This document shows positions 15,910 through 23,921 of a stretch of DNA of 28,091 bases, one piece after another (within the stretch, counting starts at the first letter, position 1; every line of letters starts with the position of its first letter). The notes under the pieces are model-generated. The model was not told the origin of the DNA, did no database searches, and worked only from the letters and a program-made list of their open reading frames with translations. This DNA is from Muribaculaceae bacterium (GTDB lineage: Bacteria; Bacteroidota; Bacteroidia; Bacteroidales; Muribaculaceae). Location of the stretch: the NCBI GenBank assembly GCA_009775265.1, contig VSPG01000025.1:1-28091 (forward strand), in the 5' to 3' direction. Position numbers and translations under genes: made by a program.

Positions 15910-17025
15910 TCAGACCGGGATTACGAGCATTGGCAGGTCTGCCTGGAACAGCATTTTATTGGCAAGCCCCGGACTGAACACACGGCTGAACATGCTTTTT
16001 CTGCGGTTTGGAACCACGATTAGATCAAACGCACGCTCTGACTGCAAGCGTGCCACAGCTTCGCCGGCGTCGGCTACATCGATGTCGGAACCGTCAAAAA
16101 TCCAGCCGGGATAGTGCTCGCGGCAATAGCTGAGCAGGGATTCTGCCGAACTTTTGTCGGCTGCTTTGGCGAAACGCTTACGTGAATCTACATTGACGGC
16201 GCACACTTCTATGCCTGCGGCCGGCCGCAGGAGTCTGGCGAAAGTGTCGAGTGCAAGCATGTCTGTCTGGTCGAGATTGCAGAAAAACAGCACCCGTCGT
16301 GGCGAACCGAGGTTCTCGGCTCTGAATGGCTCCGGGACGGTGAGTACAGTGAAACGGCCGGCATCGAGTACTTCGGCGCTGACACTGCCTATAAGTTCGC
16401 GGGCTTTTCGCTCAGCTCCGCGGGTGCCCATGACAACGAGCAGCGGCGGGTTCACTTTTCCATAATCCACAATGGCGTCTTCGGGTACGCCTTCCACTAT
16501 TTTGGTGGAATATTTTACCGGAGCTATGCCGCTGTTTTTCAAATCGGCGGATAATTGTCCCGAAAACTGCTGCATGGATGTTTTTGCTGCGGTTTCGAGT
16601 CGCTCTCGCGTGTCGGAATCGGCTATTTCATATGTGAGTCTGTCGCTGAGCTGCATGTTGGCGGCCACGTAAGGGTCGATGTATGCGTGAAGCAGCCGCA
16701 GCGATGCTCCGTGGGCTGCCGCGAGACGCCCGGCCACTGCGGCAGCACGCAGCGAGTAGTCGCTGAAATCGGTTGGTACGATTATGGAATGAGTTTCTTC
16801 GCATCTGGCAGCATCAGCCGAACTGAAAACGTCGGTGTTTTCAATTATGCGCAGAGCGAGCGGTAGATCAGACTCATGTATGCGCACGCGTACTCCCGAG
16901 GCCACGGCAGGGTCGGTGAGGTTCACGTTCTGAAGCATCACTTCTATGCCTTCGCTTTCAAGCAGCGAACGCAATGCGAGAGCCCTGTCGAACGTGTGTA
17001 TGGCTACGGTGATGTATCGTGTCAT
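15910..17025 (-). CDS. Universal stress protein with N-terminal DUF2007 domain
   Basis: The product is 371 aa in three parts. Residues 1-65 match the DUF2007 pattern (small ferredoxin-like 'signal transducing' domain), with LRSLLESEGIEVMLQN and VRVRIHESDLPLALRII. Residues 78-232 form a UspA domain starting HSIIVPTDFSDYS; the ATP motif G-x2-G-x9-G-S is complete at G200, G203, G213 and S214. Residues 243-371 look like a second Usp fold (RRVLFFCNLDQ, ending in LPMLVIPV) but lack the glycine motif. The architecture suggests one nucleotide-binding and one degenerate Usp domain with a sensor module. The protein is cytoplasmic. The ligand is unknown. Confidence 0.88.
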   Translation of the reverse strand: MTRYITVAIHTFDRALALRSLLESEGIEVMLQNVNLTDPAVASGVRVRIHESDLPLALRIIENTDVFSSADAARCEETHSIIVPTDFSDYSLRAAAVAGRLAAAHGASLRLLHAYIDPYVAANMQLSDRLTYEIADSDTRERLETAAKTSMQQFSGQLSADLKNSGIAPVKYSTKIVEGVPEDAIVDYGKVNPPLLVVMGTRGAERKARELIGSVSAEVLDAGRFTVLTVPEPFRAENLGSPRRVLFFCNLDQTDMLALDTFARLLRPAAGIEVCAVNVDSRKRFAKAADKSSAESLLSYCREHYPGWIFDGSDIDVADAGEAVARLQSERAFDLIVVPNRRKSMFSRVFSPGLANKMLFQADLPMLVIPV

Positions 17026-17042
17026 GTGTGTATGTCAGCCGA

Positions 17043-17099
17043 AAGAGAGTGAGCGCCGCGGAGCCGGCTGGCCGGCACACCTTCAGGCGTCACTCTCTT
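17043..17099. repeat. Long inverted repeat between HTH gene and stress protein gene
   Basis: The arms AAGAGAGTGA (17043-17052) and TCACTCTCTT (17090-17099) are perfectly complementary. They extend inward by CGCC/GGCG with a one-base bulge. The loop holds a second GC-rich hairpin (GCCGG-CTGG-CCGGC). It lies entirely in the 80-base gap between the HTH gene and the DUF2007-Usp gene. No T-run follows on the minus strand, so it is not a standard intrinsic terminator. It may be an RNA processing or stability structure, or a protein-binding dyad. Confidence 0.75.
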
Positions 17100-17105
17100 G
17101 ATGGT

Positions 17106-17381
17106 TCAATGTGCCGTCGGCGATTGTTCGTTCTCCTGTTCTTTAAGAATGGCTATGGCCATGTCGTAGATAGTAGGGTCGTCGAGCACTACAATGCCTC
17201 CGTCGGGGCCCGGTTCGATGTGCACACCGCAATTTTTGCCAAAGTCGTAGTTGACGCCGCCGAAGTAGTTGCGCACGGTCTGTACAGTGGTGTTGAGCTT
17301 GTCGGCTATTTTGTGCATCGAGCCGTCGGGCAAACTGTCCTTGAGGCGGCGCAGTTCGTTGAAGGTGATAGTCTTAGGCAT
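17106..17381 (-). CDS. Small HTH-like DNA-binding protein
   Basis: The product is 91 aa. Residues 5-42 look like a helix-turn-helix unit (FNELRRLKDSLPDGSMHKIA, then LNTTVQTVRNYFGG), where TVQTVRNYF would be the recognition helix. The rest (GVHIEPGPDGGIVVLDDPTIYDMAIAILKEQ) is a short beta/helix tail that may mediate dimerisation. Small proteins of this shape are common in Bacteroidales, but I know no established function. It is preceded by its own promoter-like site and followed by the long inverted repeat and the stress protein gene, so it might regulate that gene. Confidence 0.8.
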   Translation of the reverse strand: MPKTITFNELRRLKDSLPDGSMHKIADKLNTTVQTVRNYFGGVNYDFGKNCGVHIEPGPDGGIVVLDDPTIYDMAIAILKEQENEQSPTAH

Positions 17382-17424
17382 AATTCGAAGAGTTTTATGG
17401 ATTATTGCGTTGTTTTGATGTTGG

Positions 17425-17455
17425 TAAAGTTACTATCTTATTTTTAAAATGTCAA
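17425..17455 (-). promoter_or_regulatory. Promoter-like site for the small HTH gene
   Basis: The minus strand has TTG (17453-17455), 20 bases, then TAACTTTA (17425-17432), one mismatch from TAnnTTTG. The spacing is right and the leader to the ATG at 17381 would be about 40 bases. Confidence 0.4.
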
Positions 17456-17466
17456 GTTATGGCGCT

Positions 17467-17491
17467 AAAAAAATAGTATGTTTAAAAACAT
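17467..17491 (-). terminator. Possible weak terminator of the bat operon
   Basis: The minus strand shows ATGTT-TTTA-AACAT (17478-17491) followed by ACTA and seven Ts (17467-17473). The stem is AT-only except for one G-C pair, so it is weak. It is the only terminator-like structure between batE and the HTH gene. Confidence 0.35.
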
Positions 17492-17509
17492 CGTCGTCCG
17501 ACTGATTTC

Positions 17510-18292
17510 TCAGATACGGCGCACATCCTTGGCCCGCAGCCACGCGCGTGTGCTGTTGTTGATTTTAACGTCGTACCATTGTTCTGCACCTTCAACTCCC
17601 GGAGCCATCACGCTGTCCACTACCTGTACTTTCGTGCCTTCGTGTATTGCCACTACTTTATCGGCAGAGCCTTGCGATGCTTTGGGTGTGGAGCTGAGAA
17701 GGGTAGTGGGTACGACTACCACAGCTTCGTCGTGGCGATGGGGTGCCGAGGCTGTCTGCGCTGCCACGATTATGGAATAAAGACACAGACATAGCAATAC
17801 TATTCCTCCGAAAAAACCTGTTTTGCGCAGCATCACGCCGGACGAGAATATGTATAGAGCGACCATTCCGGCCACGGCAAGGAACAGCACAAATGCAGTC
17901 CAGGCCCATGCGTTCGGGGTCATCCATGAGGTGATGCTGTCATGCAGATTGCTAAGGAACGCGCTGTCGTCTTCCGGCAGATCCTGTATTTTGGTGCGGA
18001 CGAATTGCAGGTTGGTGCGTGCGTCTTCATGCGACGGGTCGAGCCGCAGGGCGCGCTCGTAGCTTATGATTGCATTGCCGGCCTCGCCATTGCGCCAGTA
18101 AGCGTTTCCTAAATTATAGTATGTGTCGGGTGTCGTAGCTTCTTCTGCAAGCGAACGCTTGTAGAGGTCGGCGGCTGTGGCATAATCTTCGGTCATATAG
18201 GCCGAATCCGCCTGTTGGGAGAGTGTTGCCGATGTTGCAGCTACGGAAGCCAGCAGCATGGCTGCCGATATGCATAATGCTTTTTTCATCAT
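17510..18292 (-). CDS. batE: BatE: TPR and SH3-like membrane protein
   Basis: The product is 260 aa. A signal sequence covers about 1-22. TPR repeats span about 25-95 (TYYNLGNAYWRNGEAGNAIISYERALRLDP). Two membrane helices lie at about 128-150 and 157-178. A C-terminal SH3b-like domain spans about 190-260 (VVAIHEGTKVQVVDS, then WYDVKINNSTRAWLRAKDV). This is the BatE layout. It closes the bat operon; its start overlaps the batD stop as ATGA. Bat proteins were linked to aerotolerance in Bacteroides fragilis. The biochemical role is not settled. Confidence 0.92.
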   Translation of the reverse strand: MMKKALCISAAMLLASVAATSATLSQQADSAYMTEDYATAADLYKRSLAEEATTPDTYYNLGNAYWRNGEAGNAIISYERALRLDPSHEDARTNLQFVRTKIQDLPEDDSAFLSNLHDSITSWMTPNAWAWTAFVLFLAVAGMVALYIFSSGVMLRKTGFFGGIVLLCLCLYSIIVAAQTASAPHRHDEAVVVVPTTLLSSTPKASQGSADKVVAIHEGTKVQVVDSVMAPGVEGAEQWYDVKINNSTRAWLRAKDVRRI

Positions 18293-20112
18293 GATTTTCT
18301 TTTTACACCTTCAAGATCTTTTATTGCCGATGCCGCACGATCGTAAAGCGCTGACACTTCGGCTGCTGAATGATCGGGCGTGAAGCGTGCCTGTTCGCAT
18401 TCGTCAAGCACATCGATTACGCGTTGTGTCGATTCGTCGTCGGCTCCGTATTCGTGCAGGCGAGAAGCTATATTGTCGCGCAGCAGTTGTGAGGGGGCTA
18501 TCCCCAATTTGTCGCTTACATATCCCCACATAGCGCGTGAGAGCTCCTGATAGAACTCATCATTCCTGCCGTTGCTCATGAAACTGCGTGCGGAGCGCAA
18601 GCGTTTAAGCGCCACTCGGTTGGCTCTTGCAAGGCGTCGTCCGCCAATATCGGCGCGAAGCCGCAGGGTGCGGCGGTAGGAGAATATTGCACCTACGAGA
18701 AGAAGGACTACGAGGACGTAGGCGGCCCAGTAAAGCGGAGAGTGGAAGGCCATGGCGCCGCGATGCGGTGTTGTCGACGGCGATTGGTGTATGTGGCGTA
18801 TGTCGGTGATTGTGTTGTCAATGGCACGCTGTTCGACTCCTGCCACGGATGTTGCCGCTCCGCGGGCTACGTTTACGTCGTAGGCTTTTGTTTCCAATGT
18901 CACATACTTGCCTTCAGACGGGCTGAAGTATATGAACGGACGGGCGGGGATAGTGAATTTTCCAGGCTCCTGCGGCACTATGGTGTAGTCTACACGGAAC
19001 GTGCCGGTCATGTCGGAGCCGCTGACGGCAGCGTCGATGTCGGTTTTGGGTGTGTACCGGTCCATGCCTGCCGGGAAGTCGATGTCGGGCGTGGATAGGT
19101 ATTTGATGTTGCCGGTGCCACGCACTATATAGGAGTATGTGGCAGCCTCGTTCGTGCGGAGTGCTTCAGGATTGAGTTCGGTTGATACGCTGAAGCTGCC
19201 CACGGCTCCGTCAAATCCTGCCGGGCGAGGCTCGGGCAATGCCTCAACGGTAAGAACTGCCTGATTGCTGTTGGTGGTGACTGTCTGCTGTACGGGTCGT
19301 CGTGTCACGAAATAACCCATGTTTACAGTTTCGTAGGTGCGCACCACAACATCGTATTGTCCGGAGCTTACTGTGAGTTTTCCAGACTTCTGTGGATAAA
19401 GCAGGCAGCGCTTTAACACGGCCGTAGTGTAGTTGCGCCCGTTGTAATGCTCGGTTTCAGGCTGGAGGGTCACCGGCAGTTCCTCAGACAGGAATCCTTC
19501 GAACACCGGTTGCTTTTTGGGCATTATCTGTGCGATGTCGTTTGTCGTATACACCTTTATGGTGGCTATGACGGCTTCCTGCTCGTAGACACGTGTTTTG
19601 TTGAAAGATATTCTTATCAGCAGGTCGTCGGGCGATATTCGCTGCGATGCTTCCGCTACATCGGCTTCTCCATGCATCGGACGTCCCTGCGGACGTTGGC
19701 TTTGTGGATGGTTGCGGTCGGGAGGGAGAATCTTGAAAGATACAGGCTGACTGCTCACGCTGTTCCCACCGGCGTTCACGCTTACAGCCGGCACTTTTAC
19801 GGTGCCGACCTTGTCGGCCGAATAGATGAATGAGTAGTCCACGCTTGAGGTAGAACTCATACGTCCGTTGACGATTTCCGTACTCTGCATGGTCGAAACC
19901 GAAGGTCCGTAGAGCAGCGTGCAGCCGTCGAGCTGCGGAGCTTTGGGAGCGTTGGCGTCGGCATTGGTAAGGCGGAAGGTAAGGCTGAATTTGCGTCCTT
20001 CCACCACGTTGCCGGGCGGAATCACTTTGAAGGATGCTTGAGCGGCTGCGCCCAAGGCGAATAAAGTCGTCAGTATGCTGAGTAATGCGATGCGCAATCT
20101 GTATGTCGTCAT
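18289..20112 (-). CDS. batD: BatD: Ig-like repeat membrane protein
   Basis: The product is 607 aa. It has a signal peptide (1-25), then beta-rich Ig-like modules facing the periplasm: residues 26-130 (SFKVIPPGNVVEGRKFSLTF), 160-290 and 305-415. One membrane helix lies at about 459-478, followed by a cytoplasmic helical tail (ARANRVALKRLRSARSFM, then FYQELSRAMWGYVSDKLGI) resembling the DUF4381-type tail. This is the canonical BatD, the oxygen-tolerance family. It starts 20 bases after the batC stop and couples to batE through ATGA. Confidence 0.94.
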   Translation of the reverse strand: MTTYRLRIALLSILTTLFALGAAAQASFKVIPPGNVVEGRKFSLTFRLTNADANAPKAPQLDGCTLLYGPSVSTMQSTEIVNGRMSSTSSVDYSFIYSADKVGTVKVPAVSVNAGGNSVSSQPVSFKILPPDRNHPQSQRPQGRPMHGEADVAEASQRISPDDLLIRISFNKTRVYEQEAVIATIKVYTTNDIAQIMPKKQPVFEGFLSEELPVTLQPETEHYNGRNYTTAVLKRCLLYPQKSGKLTVSSGQYDVVVRTYETVNMGYFVTRRPVQQTVTTNSNQAVLTVEALPEPRPAGFDGAVGSFSVSTELNPEALRTNEAATYSYIVRGTGNIKYLSTPDIDFPAGMDRYTPKTDIDAAVSGSDMTGTFRVDYTIVPQEPGKFTIPARPFIYFSPSEGKYVTLETKAYDVNVARGAATSVAGVEQRAIDNTITDIRHIHQSPSTTPHRGAMAFHSPLYWAAYVLVVLLLVGAIFSYRRTLRLRADIGGRRLARANRVALKRLRSARSFMSNGRNDEFYQELSRAMWGYVSDKLGIAPSQLLRDNIASRLHEYGADDESTQRVIDVLDECEQARFTPDHSAAEVSALYDRAASAIKDLEGVKRKS

Positions 20113-20132
20113 AAGAAATGCTGTGCGTGTCT

Positions 20133-20867
20133 TTACCAGGGTTTGTCGGTGGTGCGCAGGCCGGGTTGTGCGGGCTCTTTTTGTTTGCGTCGGGTAGCGT
20201 TTTCTTTATTCTGCATGGCCTGCAGTATCTGCTCTGCGCTCTGGGTCATGGGCTGTTGCTGCTGTTGTTGTTCCTGCTGCTGTTGCTCCTGATTCTGCTG
20301 TTCCTGCTGGTTCTGTTGTTGCTGCTGTTCCTGTTCCTGTTCCTGCTTGTCTTTGTCCTTTTCTTTGTCTTGCTGTTGTTGCTGCTGTTTCAATTGTGCG
20401 AGACGAAGGTTCTGGCGGGTGAGGTTGTTGCCGGGATTTAAGCGCAACGCCTGTTTGTAGCGTTCTATGCTCTTGGCGTAATCCTCGTCGTTGTATGCCA
20501 TGTTGCCGAGGTTGTAGAAAGCTTTTTCGGCAAGAGGGCTGTCGGTCTTTGCGCAGGCCGCTCCTACTTGTTCAAACAGTTGCATGGCCTGCATGCGTGG
20601 GTCGTTTTCGCTTCCTTTTGTATCTTCCGAGGCCATATTGAGTAGGGCCAGGGCCTTGTTGTAGGTGGCCACCTGCGACGTAGTGTTGAGGCGGAGTGCC
20701 GTTTCGTATGCTTCGAGGGCTTTGGCGTAGTTGCCTTTCTCGAAATACTCGTTTCCCTGGCGTATGGTATTGCGCTCTGCTTTGCTCACGGCCTCAGACG
20801 ATGTCTGCGCGTAGCCGTGTGCAGAAGCGGAGAGAGCTATCAGCAGTGTCACAAATGTCTTTTTCAT
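20133..20867 (-). CDS. batC: BatC: TPR protein with long Gln-rich region
   Basis: The product is 244 aa. It has a signal peptide (MKKTFVTLLIALSASAHGYA) and TPR motifs at about 34-75 and 113-150 (AFYNLGNMAYNDEDYAKSI). A low-complexity stretch at 161-206, almost only Gln, Glu, Lys and Asp, follows, with a basic C-terminus (ATRRKQKEPAQ). The TPRs probably bind other Bat proteins in the periplasm. Its start overlaps the batB stop by 4 bases. The Gln-rich stretch is encoded by a CTG/TTG-type repeat tract on the plus strand and is expected to vary in length between strains. Confidence 0.92.
   Translation of the reverse strand: MKKTFVTLLIALSASAHGYAQTSSEAVSKAERNTIRQGNEYFEKGNYAKALEAYETALRLNTTSQVATYNKALALLNMASEDTKGSENDPRMQAMQLFEQVGAACAKTDSPLAEKAFYNLGNMAYNDEDYAKSIERYKQALRLNPGNNLTRQNLRLAQLKQQQQQQDKEKDKDKQEQEQEQQQQQNQQEQQNQEQQQQEQQQQQQPMTQSAEQILQAMQNKENATRRKQKEPAQPGLRTTDKPW
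20253..20387. repeat. Gln-codon low-complexity tract in batC
   Basis: The tract is made almost wholly of CAG/CAA codons on the minus strand, interrupted by Glu, Lys and Asp codons. It encodes residues 161-205 of BatC. It stays in frame and is a natural site for slippage. Confidence 0.9.
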
Positions 20868-21910
20868 TTCTTGTCCGTTTTGGTGAAGAAATTAATGTGT
20901 GTGAGCCATCCGATTTTGCGTTCGAGCACAAGCACATCGACTACAAGCAGAATGAGCGCAAGCCATGCGAATGTGGGGAACTGCTCGGCCCCGGCGGTGT
21001 AGCTTATGCGGTTAAATTCCGATTTTTCCAAAGAGTCGAGTTTGCTTTCAAGGTCTTCCAGGGCAGATGATGCCGCTGCGTTGACATAAACGCCTCCGGC
21101 AGCCTCGGCGAGTTGCTTGCCGAGTTCCTCGTTGATGGTGGTGGTGACAACATTGCCCTGCATGTCGCGCAGATAGTCGCCCGAACGTCCGGACATGGGT
21201 ATGGGGGCGCCTTTTGCGGAGCCGACTCCTACGACATTCACCTGTATGCCGTTTTCTTTGGCAAGTTTGGCAGTTTCGATAGCTTCGCCTTCATGGTCTT
21301 CGCTGTCGGTGATGAGTATGATGGCCTTGCGGGTGTCCTCGTCGGCGGAAAAACCGTTCATGGCCATGTCTATAGCCATTGAAATATCAGTGCCCTGATT
21401 CGCTATCATCCCCGGCTGTAGCTCGTTGAGATACATCTTTGCCGAATAAAAGTCGGTGGTAAGCGGAAGCTGTGTCTTTGCGTCGCCTGCAAAAATCACC
21501 AATCCCACCTTGTCGTTGTGGAGTCGGTCGATGAGCTTCTCGAGCACGAGACGCGAACGGTCAAGGCGCGATATTCCGGCTGGGTCGTCGCTCGACGAGG
21601 CGAGCATGGAGTTGCTGACGTCGAAGGCTATCATCACTTCTATTCCGTCGACTCTCGCTTCCTGCTCCTTTTGGCCGGCACGCGGACGGGCAAGCACTAT
21701 GACGAGGGCGGCAAGAGCGAGCACCTCCAATACTATTTTTATTGCTGGCTTGTATCGCGATGCTTCCGGCATGAGTGCTTCCACCACATCGGGGCGTCCG
21801 AAGCGGCGGAGTTTGCGGCGCCGTGCCGCGCGAGCCAAGACGTACAGCCCGGCTACGGCCACGCATGTGAGCAGCAGATATAGAAGATGAGGATTTGCGA
21901 AGTCAAACAT
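20864..21910 (-). CDS. batB: BatB: von Willebrand factor A membrane protein
   Basis: The product is 348 aa with membrane helices at about 8-26 and 58-74, a VWA domain at about 90-270 and a C-terminal helix near 315-335. The MIDAS metal site is complete in D97-V-S99-N-S101 (AFDVSNSML). A second Thr motif occurs in NQGTDISMAI and an Asp in LITDSEDHEG. This is the standard BatA/BatB form, a periplasmic-side or membrane-surface VWA domain that could bind partner proteins through a metal. It overlaps batC by 4 bases and follows batA by 38. Confidence 0.94.
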   Translation of the reverse strand: MFDFANPHLLYLLLTCVAVAGLYVLARAARRRKLRRFGRPDVVEALMPEASRYKPAIKIVLEVLALAALVIVLARPRAGQKEQEARVDGIEVMIAFDVSNSMLASSSDDPAGISRLDRSRLVLEKLIDRLHNDKVGLVIFAGDAKTQLPLTTDFYSAKMYLNELQPGMIANQGTDISMAIDMAMNGFSADEDTRKAIILITDSEDHEGEAIETAKLAKENGIQVNVVGVGSAKGAPIPMSGRSGDYLRDMQGNVVTTTINEELGKQLAEAAGGVYVNAAASSALEDLESKLDSLEKSEFNRISYTAGAEQFPTFAWLALILLVVDVLVLERKIGWLTHINFFTKTDKK

Positions 21911-21948
21911 ATGATGGTATGTATGTTAATCGTTTGTAGGCGGTGGCG

Positions 21949-22935
21949 TCACGGCATTGTACGCACCACAGTGTACCGCAGCAGCAGTTCGAGGGCGACA
22001 AAGGCGAAAGCGAGCCATGCCCAAAGCATATAATTGTCTTCCGTGTGGGAGAAGTGACGCACGTCCATCTGTGTTTTTTCAAGGGCGTCTATCTCGTCGA
22101 ACACTTGCTGGAGGACCTTGTTGCCTGTGGCACGGAAATATTTACCGCCCGTGCTTTCCGCAACTGTGCGAAGTGTCGCTTCGTCAATTACCACTTTCTG
22201 TGGTGCGAATACCATACGGCCAAACTCGTTGAGCATGGGAGACGGAGCCTCGCCGTTGGTGCCGATGCCGATAGTGTAGATTTTAACGCCGAGTTCCTGG
22301 GCCACGCGTGTGGCGTCGAGAGGCGTGACTACTCCGGTGTTGTTGCTGCCGTCGGTCAGCAGAATTATACTTTTGCTCTTTGCTTTGCCTTCCTTAAGGC
22401 GGTTGAGCGAAGTGGCTATGCCGTCGCCGATGGCTGTTCCGTCCTCAAGCATGTTCATGTTGATGGAGTTGATGTAGCCGAGCAGCTGCGACCGGTCTAC
22501 TGTCATGGGCACCCCCGTCAGGCTTTCTCCGGCGAATACGACGACGCCGATGTTGTCGTCTTCGCGGCCGCTCACGAATTTTGCCGCCACGGATTTGGCG
22601 GCCTCGAGGCGGTCGGGGTTGAAGTCCCGCGCGAGCATGCTCGACGATATGTCCAGGGCTATCATGATGTCTGTGCCATCGGTGTGTGTGGTGCGCCAGT
22701 TGTCCTTGAGCTGAGGTCTTGCAAGCACTATTATGAGGCATCCCACGGCTGCGAGTCTGAGAGCGAAAAGCAGATGGCGCATATACTGCCTCCATGACGC
22801 AGGCAGCTTGGCGAATGGTGCTGTCGTGGACATGGCCATGTATGGTCGCGCGTTGTGCTGCTTCATTACGTACCATATGATAAGCGGTACGTAGGCTATG
22901 AATAGCCACAGATATTGGGGATGGGCTAATTGCAT
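21949..22935 (-). CDS. batA: BatA: von Willebrand factor A membrane protein
   Basis: The product is 328 aa with the N-terminal BatA pattern (HPQYLWLFIAYVPLIIWYV), helices at about 6-24 and 54-72, a VWA domain at about 85-280 and a C-terminal helix at about 303-322. The MIDAS motif is D95-I-S97-S-S99 (ALDISSSML), with EDGTAIGDGIAT and LLTDGSNNTG as the other metal loops. The gene order and the similarity to BatB support the name. It starts 3 bases after the stop of the DUF4381-like gene. It probably forms a complex with BatB. Confidence 0.95.
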   Translation of the reverse strand: MQLAHPQYLWLFIAYVPLIIWYVMKQHNARPYMAMSTTAPFAKLPASWRQYMRHLLFALRLAAVGCLIIVLARPQLKDNWRTTHTDGTDIMIALDISSSMLARDFNPDRLEAAKSVAAKFVSGREDDNIGVVVFAGESLTGVPMTVDRSQLLGYINSINMNMLEDGTAIGDGIATSLNRLKEGKAKSKSIILLTDGSNNTGVVTPLDATRVAQELGVKIYTIGIGTNGEAPSPMLNEFGRMVFAPQKVVIDEATLRTVAESTGGKYFRATGNKVLQQVFDEIDALEKTQMDVRHFSHTEDNYMLWAWLAFAFVALELLLRYTVVRTMP

Positions 22936-22938
22936 GGC

Positions 22939-23904
22939 TTATTTTGCTTTTTCAGTTTTGTTTTCTCCGTTCTCCGTGTCGGGTTCAGGAGCAGGGCGTG
23001 TGTCTTCCACAAAAGCCACTGCGGCATTGTAGGATTTTACATTGTCGTCGGGCAGCGGACGCATTTTTGCAAACTTCACGAAATCGGCCACTTCGAGCAC
23101 GGAACGCATTCGGTCGGCGCTCATGCGGGTGGTCTCGTTGGCACGGAGCGAACGCACGATTTCCGTGGAGGTCATCTCCATAGCGTTTATGCCGAAACGC
23201 CCTTCAAGATACTGGCGCAGGATGTCGGTGAGCTCTGTGTAGTACTCTTTTTCGTGGCCGCTCTCGGCGAGACGTCGTTCGCGAAGCTGTCCGAGACGGT
23301 GCATAGCCAGTTCGTATGGTGGGACTATGCGTTTGCGGCGCACCATCACCGTGCCTCCGCGGCGGAAATATATCCATGCTGCGACCGCTGCGGCTATAAG
23401 CCCTATCGCAATGATTATCCATGGCCAGTAATCGCTCACCCATTGCGGAACCCAGTCGTACCATTTTGCAGGATATGCCACTGGGCCTTCCATGGGATGG
23501 ATGGTGGTGAGAGAGTCCAGTTCGACAGGAAGCACTTTAAGCACGAGCGCACGTGTTTCTGCAGTGTCGGTTCCGCAGGCCACACGCAGCGGCGGCAGCG
23601 TCACGGTGTCGGGGTCGAATGGCTGCAGGGTAAGCGTATATGTGGTTTCGCGCCGTCCGTTGCCGAGGTCGGCTGTGTCGGCGCTGATTTTGGCCACGTC
23701 CACTCCGGCAAGCTGTCCGCCCTCTTTAGGCCAGTCCACAGTATGTGCGTCGGCCGTTCCGAGCACGCGTACGCGCAGGTCGGTGCAGTAGCCTTGAGTC
23801 ATGACGGTAGAGTCAAGCTCTGCGGTCACTTTCAGACCCTGTGCCGAGGCTATTGTGGCCGCGAGTGCCACGGCTGCCGTAAATATGATTTTAATAAGTC
23901 TCAT
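22939..23904 (-). CDS. DUF4381-like membrane protein of the bat operon
   Basis: The product is 321 aa from the ATG at 23902-23904, which gives a signal peptide (MRLIKIIFTAAVALAATIAS). The frame is open to 24051, but the added 49 residues are Arg/His-rich shadow of the DUF58 gene. Residues 22-125 form a BatD-like beta domain. One membrane helix lies at 160-180. The cytoplasmic part has the DUF4381-type pattern (YYTELTDILRQYLEGRFGI, then MTSTEIVRSL). In Bacteroidetes such a gene sits between DUF58 and batA. Its role is probably structural in the MoxR-Bat complex. Confidence 0.88.
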   Translation of the reverse strand: MRLIKIIFTAAVALAATIASAQGLKVTAELDSTVMTQGYCTDLRVRVLGTADAHTVDWPKEGGQLAGVDVAKISADTADLGNGRRETTYTLTLQPFDPDTVTLPPLRVACGTDTAETRALVLKVLPVELDSLTTIHPMEGPVAYPAKWYDWVPQWVSDYWPWIIIAIGLIAAAVAAWIYFRRGGTVMVRRKRIVPPYELAMHRLGQLRERRLAESGHEKEYYTELTDILRQYLEGRFGINAMEMTSTEIVRSLRANETTRMSADRMRSVLEVADFVKFAKMRPLPDDNVKSYNAAVAFVEDTRPAPEPDTENGENKTEKAK

Positions 23905-23921
23905 ACTATCTCTATGTATCG

